From assembly GCA_029237695.1 (NCBI GenBank), contig CM055269.1:29546956-29610955 (forward strand): 64,000 nt of DNA, given 5' to 3'. The position numbers and the translations under genes are program-made. The notes beneath the pieces were generated by a model. That model searched no databases. It had not been told where the DNA came from and worked only from the letters and a program-made list of their open reading frames with translations. Shown here in pieces: positions 37,501-46,401 of this stretch; positions within the stretch are counted from its first letter, which is position 1; each line of letters starts with the position of its first letter. The stretch comes from Conchocele bisecta (taxonomy: Eukaryota; Mollusca; Bivalvia; Lucinida; Thyasiridae).

Positions 37501-40500
37501 AACATTATAATTGTCTCCTTGGAGACAATTCTAATGAAATGCCAAGATGTGTTTTCATGGAAAAATAAGAAAAAAATATGCTATATTGGTGGTCTGTTTA
37601 TTGTTTTCTGCAGCATTATAAAGGTACCGCAATTGTTCTCATTGCGTTTTTTTACTCTCTACTTCTGATTTCAATTGTTTTTTTTTGCAATTTTAATTGG
37701 GTATTTACGTAAATACGCAGCTGCCGGACTATTCCAGGTACCACACTTTTGTACTAACTTTAAGGAAGGTATTATTTTGTACACTACATGTAATTGAAAA
37801 GTTGTGACAGACTTGAATTATAAAAAATATTTCAGGCCAATATATCTGGGAAAGAGAATGCTGTTCTAAATCAACAAAGTGCTACAGAAGTCAGGAACTG
37901 AATGTTATGTGTTAACCCTTACTACGCTGAATTAATTTTTGTCGTCTGCTGGAAATGTTTTATTTTCAATATTTCTCGATAAAAACCTCTTTTGACAGCG
38001 CATGAGAATCGTCTCCATTGGAGACGATTCTCATGTGCTGCCAAAACAGTTTTTTTGTTAAGAATTAAGGCAAAAATGATGAACAGCAGACGGCAATTTT
38101 CGTCTTCCGCGTAGTGAGGATTAAACCAGCATACGTTAATATTGTTTGTAGCAACCATATGTATTTAAGTTTTTGATAAACCAATTGGTGAGCAATATAG
38201 ACCAGTGCAGGCTGTCTGGGTCTGCACTCACCAGAAATACTACCCCAGGGTTTTGTCATATCAGGCCCAAATGTAACAGAAAAGCCTATATTTTATCTTT
38301 TGAGTCATCTTGGAGCGATCGCTGGTATCAGGGAGAAAAAATATACCTGTACTTACAGACTCGATGAGCATGGAAGAGATGACCCCTACACTGGACCAGG
38401 CAGAGCCGGGAGATGCTATGGTCAGCCCTACAGAGACAGACCTGCCCAACGGTGAGGTGACCCCCGGGGCAGTGGGCGGGGCCATGGAGGTGGAGCCCAA
38501 TGTGCCGGTGGCCAATGGCTGTGTTAGTACGGCCAATAGCACGACCAGTTTCTCGGAGGACAGCCGGGATTCAACGTCGAGCCTCCAGCTGACGACGACG
38601 CCCCCACGGCGGCGGGGGAGGGGCAGGCCCCCTGGGTGTGGCCGCGGGGTGCGCGGACGCGGCGGCATCTACCGGGGCGACACGCAACTCAGGAGGAAAA
38701 CTAAACTAAGCGAGGTACATCTATGTTCAACTGTTGTACCTTTCCCACACGTAACTGACTAATGGACTCTTCCATGTTACATTATAGACAATTCCATGTA
38801 CGTGTACTACATGTACTAGAAAAGGGGAAGTTTATACCTAAAATAAGCAGTAACAACGTATACTTTCATGAAGAAGTAAAAAAGTTACACACAATTAACC
38901 GTTAGCATGCTGAGAATGAAAAATATCGTCTGCTGTTTTATATTTTGCCTTCTTTCTCAATAAAACCTGTTTTGACAGTACTTTAGAATCATTTCCAACA
39001 TCAGAAAATGTTTTGAATAAAAAAATAAAAATAAACATCAGACGACAAAATTTAATTCAGCAGTGAAAGGGTTAAGCAAGAAAACAAACATGGTCACTAT
39101 CAATTCTAGCATTCATCCAATTTATTAATTTATTACCAGCCGATACTCCGTATATCCGACAGATTGTGCGTGAGTGCAGCGACATGGAGCTGGTGGAGAT
39201 AGTCCTGCCGCGACTCGTGCGAGTGATCACCCTCTGGGAGTTCCTGCTGCTGAAGGTGGCGGGCTCGCACCCCTCCCGCTCCGCCCGCCCGGACGTGGGC
39301 AGCATGTACACAGAGTACGAGAGCTTGCACGAGCGTGTGCAGCAGCTGTGTGAAAAATACCTCGAGTTTGTGCCCGAGACAGAGAATAACAAGGACGTTC
39401 ATTCTGTCCAGGTCTGTGTTTAGGGTGAGGGTGGCACGTCAAATACCATACCGTCAGAAATCACTTTCTTCTTCTCTTCTCTTGATGGTGATTAGGTAGG
39501 ATTAGGACTGAATGTAGCTATAAGTTAATTACGTATAGCAGACTCGCTAGACATTAGTGACTCAGCTAGTACATTCGCCTCTTACTTTCATTTGACCAAT
39601 CCGTAATACACGTAAACTAGTCTGGGTTCCCCTCAATCATCTCTAATCGATACCCAGCCATACTATATCACACTCCGATAAGCTGTTGGGTGCAAATTAT
39701 AGGTTACCATACCTGCATAGATTCTCCTATATTTGGCGCACACTTTTGGAGCCTGAATAAATGTAAGATTTATCAAAATTCGGAAATATAAACCAGACCG
39801 ACGACCATCAGCCTGCTTCTTTACTGGGCTGCATATCCCGGGTATGGAAGGTGTTCGAGCCAATTCCCACTCTTAAATCGAGTACAGGTCTGTAGCCTAT
39901 TTCACCAAAATTGCAAAGTATATTTATCTTGCCAAGTACACTTTGAGGGAGAAATTTTCAATTTAATGATAAATTTATTAATTTTTAGCCAGGTTTTTTG
40001 AAAAAAAATCCAGGCTATTGGATTGGCGAAAGCCGGGCGGGCGGGCGGCGTCCACAATCAATGTTAAGTTTTCGTGTTTGAGTCCATTTCTTTGTTACTG
40101 TACCACCTAGGATCACCAAACTTTCACAGCTTCATAATCAAGGGGTGCCCACCACATATCACTATCCAACATGTTACTTTTATTTTTAACTTGACCCATT
40201 TTTTCCGCGCAGTCGACTTAGCCATTTTCAATGTTAAGTTTTCGCGTTTACAATGTTAAGTTTTCGTGTTTAAGTCCATTTCTTTGGTATGTACCACCTA
40301 GGACCACCAAACTTTCACAGCTTCATAACCAAGGGGTGCCTACCACATACAACTATCCAACATGTGACCATTTTTTTTACCTTCACCTATTATTTCTACG
40401 TAATTGACTTAGCCATTTTCAACGTTAACTTTTTAACGTACGTCTGGTTAAAGTTTTTTGGTTAAAAGTTTTTTGTTATACTATATCTCTGCAACTGCTT

Positions 40501-43500
40501 CGCCCATTACCTTGAAACTTCACATGGGTGTTTATCATCATCCATATTTTCATTCTAACCCCCAACCGTGCGGCCCCTGTGCCCAATGTCAAGGTCAAAT
40601 TTCTTTGATTTTTTTTGTTAAAGTTTTTTTGTGTACTATATCTCTGCAACTGCTTCATCCATTACCTTGATACTTCACATGGGTATTTATCATCATTGTC
40701 ACACCCGCTTGCGGAAAGCGCGATATCGTCAGCATTTTGGCATATGTCCGTCCGTCCGACCTGGCCTTCGTGGCTTTGCCTCGTTTCTTGTTATTATACT
40801 TACATTATCACAGCCATTTTGGCTGTGATAATGTAATAAATTCAGTATAATAATTCTGCATACTTTTAATCATCAAATATATTCAGTCGCTAGTTCTATA
40901 TGAAATAATGCACTTGAGGAAAGATAGATGGTTACTCCCTCAAAGTACACTTTGCGAGATAAGTATGCTTTGCAATTTTGGTGAAATCGGCTACTGTATA
41001 ATACCGCCATGCTTCTCATGTGGCTGTGACTGGAGAAATGGGGCTTGTACTGTTGGTGGCTAGTCTAGATCATGGTCTTCTAGCACTCCTGCAGTCCGCA
41101 TAATTGTCAATGCTACTTGTTAGAAATATTGTCTGTTTCACCTGACGGAATGGCGAACAGTGTACACCCAGATCCGACTGTGCGGATGTGCAGGCCGATC
41201 TGGTCTCAGAGCTCCAGATAAGCTGCGTATTTGCTTAAATACCCAATTAAAATTCCCAAAACCCCAATTGAAATCAGAAGTAGCGAGTATCAAAAAGCAA
41301 TAAATATGTTCTGCATGCTGCAGAAAACAATAAACAGACCACAAATATAGCATATTTTTCTTATTTTCCATGAAAACATATCTTGGTATTTCATTAGAAT
41401 TGTCTCCAAGGAGACAATTCTAATGAAATGCCAAGACATGTTTTCATTTCGAAGCAAACTATTCAATAATTGCTGTCTGTTAATGTGTAAACAGTAGTGT
41501 GATTTTATTTTACCCAATTAAATTACTAATTCCTTATCTGGAGCCCTGGGTCTACACTGGTCGCAATGGACCCCAGTCTCCAGTCATAGGTGGTGTATGA
41601 GGTTTACTGCCTTTTCGCATATAAGAAGTATGCGAAATTGATTTGTATGATTTGTGTTTTTTATCTGGACAAGTGGTAATTTGAAGAGACGGAGCGGTAT
41701 AAACATTAACTATATAGGAATGTATGAGTTGATAGCCAGTATGGACGAGTGGAAAATTAAGAATTTGTTGTGGCCTGTGTTTGCTATTCAGTCACTTACG
41801 TACGCTTAATAAAATGTGACTGGGGATATGCGGCGGTTAGTGGAAATCTTTCATTGTTACAGATGCCCCTTTCTGTCAGCCAATGTCACACTTATATGAG
41901 ACTCCCCAAGTGATTTTGTATCAAGAACATGTGTGATATTTCATGAAAATTATTTACAAAATTTACGATAGTTGCTGTAAATGACGTCAAAAGTTGACAT
42001 TTTTTTTTATAGCAAATGCGGAAAAATTTGCAATAAAAAAATTGTAATATTTCTACGTCATTTACAGAACATATCTATTTCTGTAAATATATTTCATGAA
42101 ATATTGCACAAAATCGCATGCCGTGTCTAATATGTTGTTATCCAGGTTCAGAGTTCAGCTATCGCCGGGGCACTGGGACTGAAGGGTGGTCGCCACATTG
42201 TGAGAGAAGTCCCAGAGGCAGAAACTCTTTGTCAGTCGAGATTCCACACTACGGATCAGTCACTTGACATGGACCAGAGAAACTCTGCAAATCTTCTCAA
42301 ACGGACGCAAATGGGTGCTGTGTCCCCTTGTGAGATGTTATCGCCAAGTAAAAGGCCGAAACTAGAGTTCACTAGCTTTCAAAACAGTTTTGAGTCATCG
42401 TTAGTTAAAATTCTGCCAAACGATATAGTGCCTCAGACTACATCCCCGACGTTGACTGCAAATATTAATAAAAATCTCAACTCTTTAATTAAAATTGTAC
42501 CAAAGGCTGCGACATCTACAGTTTCTACAGCCAGTGTGAAAACTGGTTCTGTTCCAGTGGTTACATCTAGTAAACAGCATACAACTCTCGTCGCACCATC
42601 CATGCCGAATGTGCGAGTCGTAGCACAGCCACCAAACGATAAATCACTTCACGTCGTCAGTTCATTGCAGCCACCATCATTTAAACCTCTCTCCTCAGTT
42701 GGTTCAAGATTGGTTTCATCACACATATCGCCAGCCAAATCACACATCGCACCACAGAAATATCTCATTCTCTCAGGAAAAGACGATACCCTGGCTGCGG
42801 GTGGTAATTCTGCCAGCTTGGGCTTCAATGCAATGAATAGCAGGGTGGTTCCAGCGACTAACACTGCACCGATAGTAAGTGCTCCTACAAGAACATTATC
42901 ACAAAGAACTGCTGTCACTCCTGTTAATTGTGTTCCATTACCTAGTGCTAAATCTGATGTGAAATACACAAACAGTGCTATAAAACCGCCAGTTATATCC
43001 GTCATCCCAGCAAATTCATTTACAAACAGTGCCATAAAGCCGCCAGTTATATCCATTTTGCAGGCTAATTCATTAACGAACCATGCCTCTACTGCAGCCA
43101 GTGTTTCCCTGTTGTCAGGGCCAGTTGTGAGCAGAACCGCTGTAGTTAGCCCCAGTTCACAGCCAGTTAATGCCAGTCCACAGCCAGTCAGTGCCGCGGG
43201 AGTTAGCCCCAGTCCACAGCCAGTCAGTGCCGCGGTAGTTAGCTCCAGTCCACAGCCAGGCAGTGCCAGTTCAGTGCCAGTGTCTGCCCCGCCCGTGCCA
43301 ATTCTCAACAACCTTCCTCCAGGTGCCATTGTTCTACAGACCCTCACCCCACAACAGTTCACTGATGCTAGTGCTAGTAATGAGGACACCAAACCTGCAC
43401 ATCTGAACTTGCCGGTACCAGACCGCGTGAATCAGGATGGTGAATCAGTTATAACGATTACCGTGCGAAATGGAACCATTTGCTCCGAGGAAGAAGCGGA

Positions 43501-44077
43501 TTACCAAGGTGTGTCAAACGTTGATGGCCCCAGTTCTAATCTGGAGGAAACCGCGATCCAACACAGCATAGTGAATACTGCTGATAATGCAGCAACAAAT
43601 CAGCAGGCAGCTTCTGTAAATGGAGCATACCTTGAAAGCTGTGAACCAGGTACTATAGAAATGAGTGATTATATCAACATCAAAACCGATCCATCGCAAT
43701 CTAGCTCCACAAATGAAATTGTAGTCTCAAGTAACAACATTGATATGGCAGACTCCCCGAAAGTTGTTTACCAGCCACAGGAGCCAATGGTGGTTGTGTC
43801 TAACGGCACTGGGGATGGTAACGAAGGAGTCCTGGAGTATGAGGCTGTACCACAGATCATCGATGAGACCGGCACGGTTCATGTGCCGGCAACTATCTAC
43901 CAGACAGATGATGGAGTGATTTTCATACAGAATCCAGATGGCACCATGGTACAGCTTCAGGGGGTCGATGGACAAAACATTCCCCTGGAGATGGTGCAGG
44001 CTCTGATGTCAATGGAGGGAGAAACACAGTTTGTGACGGAAGCAGATGCAACTAGTTATGTTAATGTGCAGGAGTAA
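27146..44077 (+). CDS. ZNF839: ZNF839 homologue, five exons (gene span)
   Basis: Spliced gene for a large nuclear zinc-finger protein of the ZNF839 family (DUF4764). Exons as I read them are 27,146-28,514; 32,961-33,104; 38,359-38,714; 39,140 (or 39,163)-39,411; 42,146-44,077. They join to roughly 1,350 residues, longer than the vertebrate protein (~900). Domain order: acidic and Gln-rich N-terminus; conserved KTRSGR...SDGGYSDFK block (~390-431); one C2H2 finger (C-x2-C-x12-H-x6-H, ~468-491); an AT-hook-like GRGRPPG (~591-597); the DUF4764 helical block with ELVEIVLPRL; and a long Ser/Pro/Val-rich tail. Introns start GT and end AG, with phases 1, 1, 0, 0. The only inconsistency is exon 3 to 4. 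The family's molecular role is poorly known; DNA binding is inferred from the finger and AT-hook. Confidence 0.87.
28785..29040 (+). repeat. Dispersed repeat, partner of 24.99-25.24 kb
   Basis: Begins TGTCATTTCGGCTAATTCTG and runs through TTTTATCACATTCCG to GTTCAACAAAGAAACAAACC. Inverted relative to its partner, with about 80% visible agreement. Confidence 0.65.
29100..29240 (+). repeat. Family R dispersed repeat
   Basis: GCTAGCCCTTCAAAATAG, GTGAAAAACTTCTCCCTCAA and AAGTCAGACAATTTAGGGA recur at 60,750-60,910 in the TMEM223 intron. Type unknown. Confidence 0.6.
29757..29996. repeat. Family L palindromic repeat
   Basis: GTGACCGGAGAAATGGGGCT ... AGCCCCATTTCTTTAGTCAC with a nested GATCCAGATCA / CTGATCTGGATCTACAC pair and a central AGGCTGTGCAGATGCACAGG. 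It folds back along most of its length. Confidence 0.65.
30001..32657 (+). mobile_element. Family P modular element, interrupted by Q
   Basis: Header hairpin TATGCCACAG / GGTGGCATATA (30,001-30,034), then ~140-bp modules (TTTTTGGCCGATTCTCTTCA, CCATCAAG, CCACAGTTATGCCCC) on both sides of a Q element. The tail is CAATTTTCTAGTT (~32,645-32,657). Modules resume directly after the Q insertion. Confidence 0.65.
30325..32221 (+). mobile_element. Family Q modular element, four ~440-bp units
   Basis: Header hairpin AGCTCTCCTGAGCAAAGCTC / ATGTGAGCT, a CCGTCCGTCCGTGAAC tract, then four units near 30,390, 30,830, 31,260 and 31,720. Each contains GCCGATATTGGCCAAACTTA, CCAAGATGGCCGCCGTTGA, a GGTGGCCCCTGGGTCAAAAATGG-type segment and ATCCAAGATGGCCAC. 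The tail hairpin GGCCCATTTGGGCC is followed by TCTTGTT. No coding potential. Confidence 0.75.
32961..33104 (+). CDS. ZNF839: ZNF839 exon 2 (C2H2 finger)
   Basis: Acceptor TTGCTTGCAG, donor CGAG-GTGAGT, 144 bp, phase 1 at both ends. Encodes residues ~457-504 with KNHKCPICDKAYIGAAGLGR followed by HFRLFPSHG: Cys468, Cys471, His484, His491. Finger spacing and the K-x-Y-I-G-x-x-G-L-x-R-H-F pattern match the single ZNF839 finger as I recall it. Confidence 0.88.
33204..33953. mobile_element. Tigger/pogo-like element with nested P element
   Basis: TA-CAGCTAATTCTCGTTATCTC on the left, GAGATAAAGAGAATCAGCTG-TA on the right. Internal ATATCGAGATAAG pieces echo the ends. About 240 bp of family P sits inside. 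Confidence 0.65.
33324..33566 (+). mobile_element. Family P element, short copy
   Basis: Header hairpin TATGCCACCG / CGGTGGCATA (33,324-33,356), then CCGTCCGTC, one module (CTTCATACTCGGTATACATT), and the tail GTGGTGGCATTTTGTTTTAC. It lies inside a Tigger-like element. Confidence 0.7.
34521..35503. mobile_element. Tigger/pogo-like element, ~980 bp
   Basis: TA-CAGTGAAATCGCGATGGCTC on the left, GAGCCATCACTGTATTTCACTG-TA on the right. GCGATGGCTCGAAA is repeated several times near both ends. The middle has no recognisable transposase, so it is non-autonomous. Confidence 0.7.
35535..35760 (+). repeat. Family Q fragment (header and one partial unit)
   Basis: AGCTCACCTGAGTGAAGCTC / ATGTGAGCT hairpin, GTCCGTCGTCCGTCCGTCCG, then a shortened unit with CCAAGATGGCTGCCGTC. 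Confidence 0.65.
36014..36180 (+). repeat. Family D-related fragment
   Basis: GTTGTGCCCGCTTGTGGACA, CGCGATATAGTCGGCACATT, AAGTTTTTTGG and GCCGTGGCCATCTA match the 3' third of D elements at a distance. Confidence 0.5.
36440..36610 (+). repeat. TATACC-headed modular element fragment
   Basis: Header hairpin TTATACCCCCGG / GAGGGGTATAAT (36,440-36,472), (CCGT)n at 36,487-36,500, then GATTTGCGTTAAAATTTTCG. Related header at 49.18 kb. Confidence 0.6.
36659..37033 (+). mobile_element. SINE H with 12-bp target duplication
   Basis: Flanked by identical CATATTTGGCGG at 36,647-36,658 and 37,034-37,045. Body GTAAATTAACGGTAAGGTTC, 3' end CTGTTGATAGGCCGTTAAAC and a CAAA tail. Confidence 0.8.
37335..37738. 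mobile_element. Family B MITE, hAT-like, right end worn
   Basis: Left end CAGGGCTCCAGATAAGG. Central hairpin TTGTCTCCTTGGAGACAATT. The right end has diverged (CAGCTGCCGGACTATTCCAG). Copies at 41.2 and 59.3 kb keep both ends. Confidence 0.65.
37912..38124. mobile_element. Family A MITE, piggyBac-like
   Basis: TTAACCCTTACTACGCTG ... CCGCGTAGTGAGGATTAA with a central perfect hairpin (GAATCGTCTCCATTGGAGAC). It ends 234 bp before ZNF839 exon 3. Confidence 0.7.
38359..38714 (+). CDS. ZNF839: ZNF839 exon 3
   Basis: Acceptor GTACTTACAG, donor CGAG-GTACAT; enters in phase 1 and leaves in phase 0. Encodes residues ~505-623, acidic then Ser/Thr-rich, ending in a strongly basic segment: PPRRRGRGRPPGCGRGVRGR, with an AT-hook-like GRGRP core (~591-595). 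Locally GC-rich, unlike the AT-rich introns. Confidence 0.82.
38895..39075. mobile_element. Family A MITE in ZNF839 intron 3
   Basis: TTAACCGTTAGCATGCTG ... CAGTGAAAGGGTTAA. The hairpin arm after ATCATTTCCAACAT is shortened. It lies 64 bp before the exon 4 acceptor. Confidence 0.65.
39140..39411 (+). CDS. ZNF839: ZNF839 exon 4 (DUF4764 core)
   Basis: Encodes DTPYIRQIVRECSDMELVEI, then VLPRLVRVITLWEFLLLK, and a coiled C-terminal part to VQ before GTCTGT. This is the most family-diagnostic block. The best-looking acceptor (TTATTACCAG, exon from 39,140) would need one base carried over, but exon 3 ends on a full codon. The in-phase alternative is CCGACAG with the exon from 39,163, losing DTPYIRQ and having a weak pyrimidine tract. 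Exon identity is secure; its 5' edge is not. Confidence 0.8.
39893..40993. mobile_element. Family C MITE split by a family D element
   Basis: Left part 39,893-39,986 (TAGCCTATTTCACCAAAATT ...) and right part 40,793-40,993 (... TGAAATCGGCTA), flanked by CTG on both outer sides. Deleting the intervening D element restores the family consensus exactly at the junction (AATTTTT-ATTATACT). Confidence 0.8.
39987..40792 (+). mobile_element. Family D modular element, copy 4
   Basis: AGCCAGG-T(n)-A(n)-TCCAGGCT start hairpin and TTCGTGGCTTTGCC...TTCTTGTT end. Shorter than the tandem copies: two Ca-type modules plus the CCGTCCGTCC end block. Because its host is a known MITE, the insertion junction is visible. 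There is no duplication beyond an ambiguous T/TTA. Confidence 0.8.
41012..41590. repeat. Family L repeat split by a family B MITE
   Basis: GTGACTGGAGAAATGGGGCT to GCAGGCCGATCTGGTCT, then the MITE, then GGTCTACACTGGTCGCAATG to CCAGTCATAGG. Confidence 0.65.
41207..41548. mobile_element. Family B MITE, hAT-like ends
   Basis: CAGAGCTCCAGATAAGCTG ... CTTATCTGGAGCCCTG with a long internal hairpin around TTGTCTCCAAGGAGACAATT. Flanked by GGTCT on both sides (41,202-41,206 and 41,549-41,553). Confidence 0.75.
42146..44077 (+). CDS. ZNF839: ZNF839 exon 5 and stop
   Basis: Acceptor TGTTATCCAG, phase 0, in frame with exon 4. Encodes 643 residues to TAA: VQSSAIAGALGLKGGRHIVR, a nuclear-signal-like SPSKRPK, a long Ser/Val/Pro/Thr low-complexity region, and an acidic-hydrophobic C-terminus (TIYQTDDGVIFIQNPDG, MVQLQGVDGQNIP). 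The C-terminal block looks more conserved than the middle. The 247-residue minus-strand frame here is a shadow of the repeats. Confidence 0.82.
   Translation, partial: VQSSAIAGALGLKGGRHIVREVPEAETLCQSRFHTTDQSLDMDQRNSANLLKRTQMGAVSPCEMLSPSKRPKLEFTSFQNSFESSLVKILPNDIVPQTTSPTLTANINKNLNSLIKIVPKAATSTVSTASVKTGSVPVVTSSKQHTTLVAPSMPNVRVVAQPPNDKSLHVVSSLQPPSFKPLSSVGSRLVSSHISPAKSHIAPQKYLILSGKDDTLAAGGNSASLGFNAMNSRVVPATNTAPIVSAPTRTLSQRTAVTPVNCVPLPSAKSDVKYTNSAIKPPVISVIPANSFTNSAIKPPVISILQANSLTNHASTAASVSLLSGPVVSRTAVVSPSSQPVNASPQPVSAAGVSPSPQPVSAAVVSSSPQPGSASSVPVSAPPVPILNNLPPGAIVLQTLTPQQFTDASASNEDTKPAHLNLPVPDRVNQDGESVITITVRNGTICSEEEADYQGVSNVDGPSSNLEETAIQHSIVNTADNAATNQQAASVNGAYLESCEPGTIEMSDYINIKTDPSQSSSTNEIVVSSNNIDMADSPKVVYQPQEPMVVVSNGTGDGNEGVLEYEAVPQIIDETGTVHVPATIYQTDDGVIFIQNPDGTMVQLQGVDGQNIPLEMVQALMSMEGETQFVTEADATSYVNVQE
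42971..43275 (+). repeat. In-frame minisatellites in ZNF839 exon 5
   Basis: A 54-bp (18-residue) duplication gives two copies of NSAIKPPVIS (42,971 and 43,025). A 36-bp-type repeat gives successive SPQPVSA / SSPQPGSA motifs (~43,146-43,270). All lengths are multiples of three, so the frame is kept. Confidence 0.85.
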
Positions 44078-44440
44078 TACTACTGGGTCCTTCTTTGTTA
44101 TTACTTACACATCAAATCACCATTTTTGAAAAATCAACCATAGAATCAACTGTGAATGCCATTGAAAGTTGACAGAAATTCCAGAGCACGTGCATTGGAA
44201 TGTCTGTCAACATTTGACGGCTCTGGAATTGTCTTCCTTATCCTGGTACCGATTTTCGGAAAATCAACCACTTTTTATCTTGGCTATCTTTTTGTTTTCA
44301 AGCCATCCGCCAGTTTCACTTCTTGTATCGTTTGACAAAGAATGGAAAATGCATACACCATAGTTATGATTCAATGCAGCTAACAATACATAAAAAAACC
44401 AGGATACGGTACTCCTATTAATTATATTACACAAAGGTGT
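44078..44440 (+). other. Likely ZNF839 3' UTR
   Basis: No AATAAA lies close to the stop. The nearest on + are at 45,359 and 45,784, beyond two SINEs. An imperfect inverted pair (GTTGACAGAAATTCCAGAGC / GCTCTGGAATT) lies at 44,168-44,230. Confidence 0.4.
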
Positions 44441-44874
44441 GTGGGTGGTTGATCGGGTGAACGTGACGGCGTAAATTAACGGTAGGGGTTCCTCCTTATA
44501 GGAATCACGATTTGCCTGGTTTGGCCCTCCCGTACGTTTTTATCTTTGGCTCTTTTGTTACCTGGGAGTTGAATTGGGTTATTGCCCATTATAAAAGTAG
44601 TAAGATTATTACTGATGCTTTTGGGAGGGGGCCAAGTGATTCTGGTGTGGCGAGGACCTGGCATCAGATCAGGATTATTCTGATTTCAGGGCTGAATATA
44701 TATATTGTAAATATTCAGTTCTGATTTTGGGATTTTTCCCCAATTTGTACATGTACTTGAACATGTACATGTACTTGTACAGGTAATATATGGGATTTAG
44801 TACTAAACCCATTGACCCGGCCTTAAATGACCTTAGCTGTTGATGGGCTGTTAAACCCCAACAAACAAACAAAT
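44441..44874 (+). mobile_element. SINE H
   Basis: GTGGGTGGTTGATCGGGTGA head, TGTACATGTACTTGAACATG palindromic stretch, GTTGATGGGCTGTTAAAC 3' end and CAAA tail. Immediately followed by a second copy. Confidence 0.75.
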
Positions 44875-45175
44875 CCTCCTAATAGGAATTACGATTTGCC
44901 TCGTTTGGCCCTCGGGTACGTTTTTATCTTTGACTCTTTTGTTACCTGGGAGTTGAATTGGGTTATCGCCCATTATAAAGGTAGTAAGATTATTACTGAT
45001 TCTACTTTTGAGAGGGGGCCAAGTAAATCTGATGTGGTGAGGACCTGGCATCAGATCAGGATTATGTATTTGTACTTGTACAGGTAATATATGGGATTTA
45101 GTAGTAAACCCATTGACCCGCCCTTCAATGACTTTAGCTGTTGATAGGCCGTTAAACCTCAACAAACAAACACAA
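44875..45175 (+). mobile_element. SINE H, head-truncated, in tandem
   Basis: Starts at TCCTCCTAATAGGAATTACG, loses part of the middle, and ends GTTGATAGGCCGTTAAAC plus CAAACAAACA. Abutted directly to the tail of the preceding copy. Confidence 0.7.
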
Positions 45176-45981
45176 AAATGTACTGCAAGTCGGATATCGG
45201 TGCGCTTTTGCCAACATTCCTAAAAGATACATCAGCTATGGCTGGCATGTAATCATATTAATTTCCTAGATACTGCACTGTACTATATGTAAATTCACAT
45301 GGGCCATATTTACTCTCCCCATATGAAGCGGTCACTGTATATTAAAATGGTGTCTAATAATAAAATACTGTATTGGATATATATGGTATGTATTGTGTGG
45401 TCAGCCCAGTAAAAGTGACACCCTGTGCCATTTTCTGTGTATGGGCTATTGAAAATGGCGATTTGTGTTGTTAAAAAAACAGGCACAATAATGTCCAGAA
45501 GAACGACTTATTTTACAGTTTGATGCAATATAATTTATAGGAGTGTGTTGTCCTGGCTTTTCTATGTATTGTTTGGTATATCATATGTTTTACTTCGCAT
45601 TTTCTGTTCTTTGTGAAACACCACAAGAGGTGAAACTGGCTGATAGCTTGAACACATTAAGATGGCCGAGCTGGCCACTCCTTGAGCCTTATAGGATGCA
45701 GTAACCAAGCATTGTTCACATATACAGTATGTTATACAGATATTCATCATCACATTTAGGAAGCAATTACAGACAAACATGTGAATAAAGGCCAGACATG
45801 GGAAGATAAAAATCTGGAATTTGTTCGCAGGTGGTCTTTGTTCGCAGGTTCATTTATGTAGTACCGGTACATTGTAATTGAATAATTTGGAAAACAAAAG
45901 CGTGCTATAGAGAGGTAACTGCTATTCAGATGTGGCTTTTAGCACAGGTTTGACTGTATGTTTGAATCATATGATGATCTG
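45176..45981. other. Intergenic, nothing recognised
   Basis: Only short unsupported frames. AATAAA at 45,359 and 45,784 are possible late polyadenylation signals for the upstream gene. Confidence 0.35.
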
Positions 45982-46293
45982 TAGCATATTTCATCAACAT
46001 TGCAAAGTATACTTATCTAGCAAAGTATACTTTGAGGGAGTAATCATTTATTTTTCCTGAAATGCATTATTTCATATAGAACTAACAAATGCATATATTT
46101 CATGATTAAAAAAGTATGCAGAATTATTATACTGAATTTATTACATTATCACAGCCAAATTGGCTGTGATAATGTAATAAATTCAGTATAATAAAAATTA
46201 ATAAATTTATAAAATTGAAAATTTCTGCCTCAAAGTATACTTTGCTACTAACGCTACTAAAGTATACTTTGCAATGTTGATGAAATAGGCTAC
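45982..46293. mobile_element. Family C MITE
   Basis: TAGCATATTTCATCAACATT ... GATGAAATAGGCTA, flanked by CTG and CAG. Central hairpin TATCACAGCC-AAATT-GGCTGTGATA. Confidence 0.8.
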
Positions 46294-46401
46294 AGGGGTC
46301 CCATAGCCGTGTCTATATACTCATTTGAATGTTTTCACTAACATAAATAATATTCATACAAATTTTCATGTGAAATCTTCAATAAGTATTTGAAGCTTTT
46401 T

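Larger units (their letters stand above)
33105..38358 (+). other. ZNF839 intron 2
   Basis: GTGAGT ... ACTTACAG. Contains two Tigger-like elements (one nested with a P element), fragments of Q and D, a TATACC-headed element, a SINE H, a hAT-like MITE and a family A MITE. No further exon was noticed. Confidence 0.75.
39412..42145 (+). other. ZNF839 intron 4
   Basis: GTCTGT ... TGTTATCCAG. Holds a family C MITE split by a family D element, and a family L repeat split by a family B MITE. An inverted pair (ATATTTCATGAAAA / ATTTCATGAAATAT with TGACGTCA / ACGTCATTTACAG) lies at ~41,935-42,100. Confidence 0.75.

Noticed and set aside
42649..43392. 247-codon minus-strand open frame
   Set aside because: It is the antisense of the low-complexity Ser/Pro/Val repeats of ZNF839 exon 5. 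It has no domain and no splice or promoter context.
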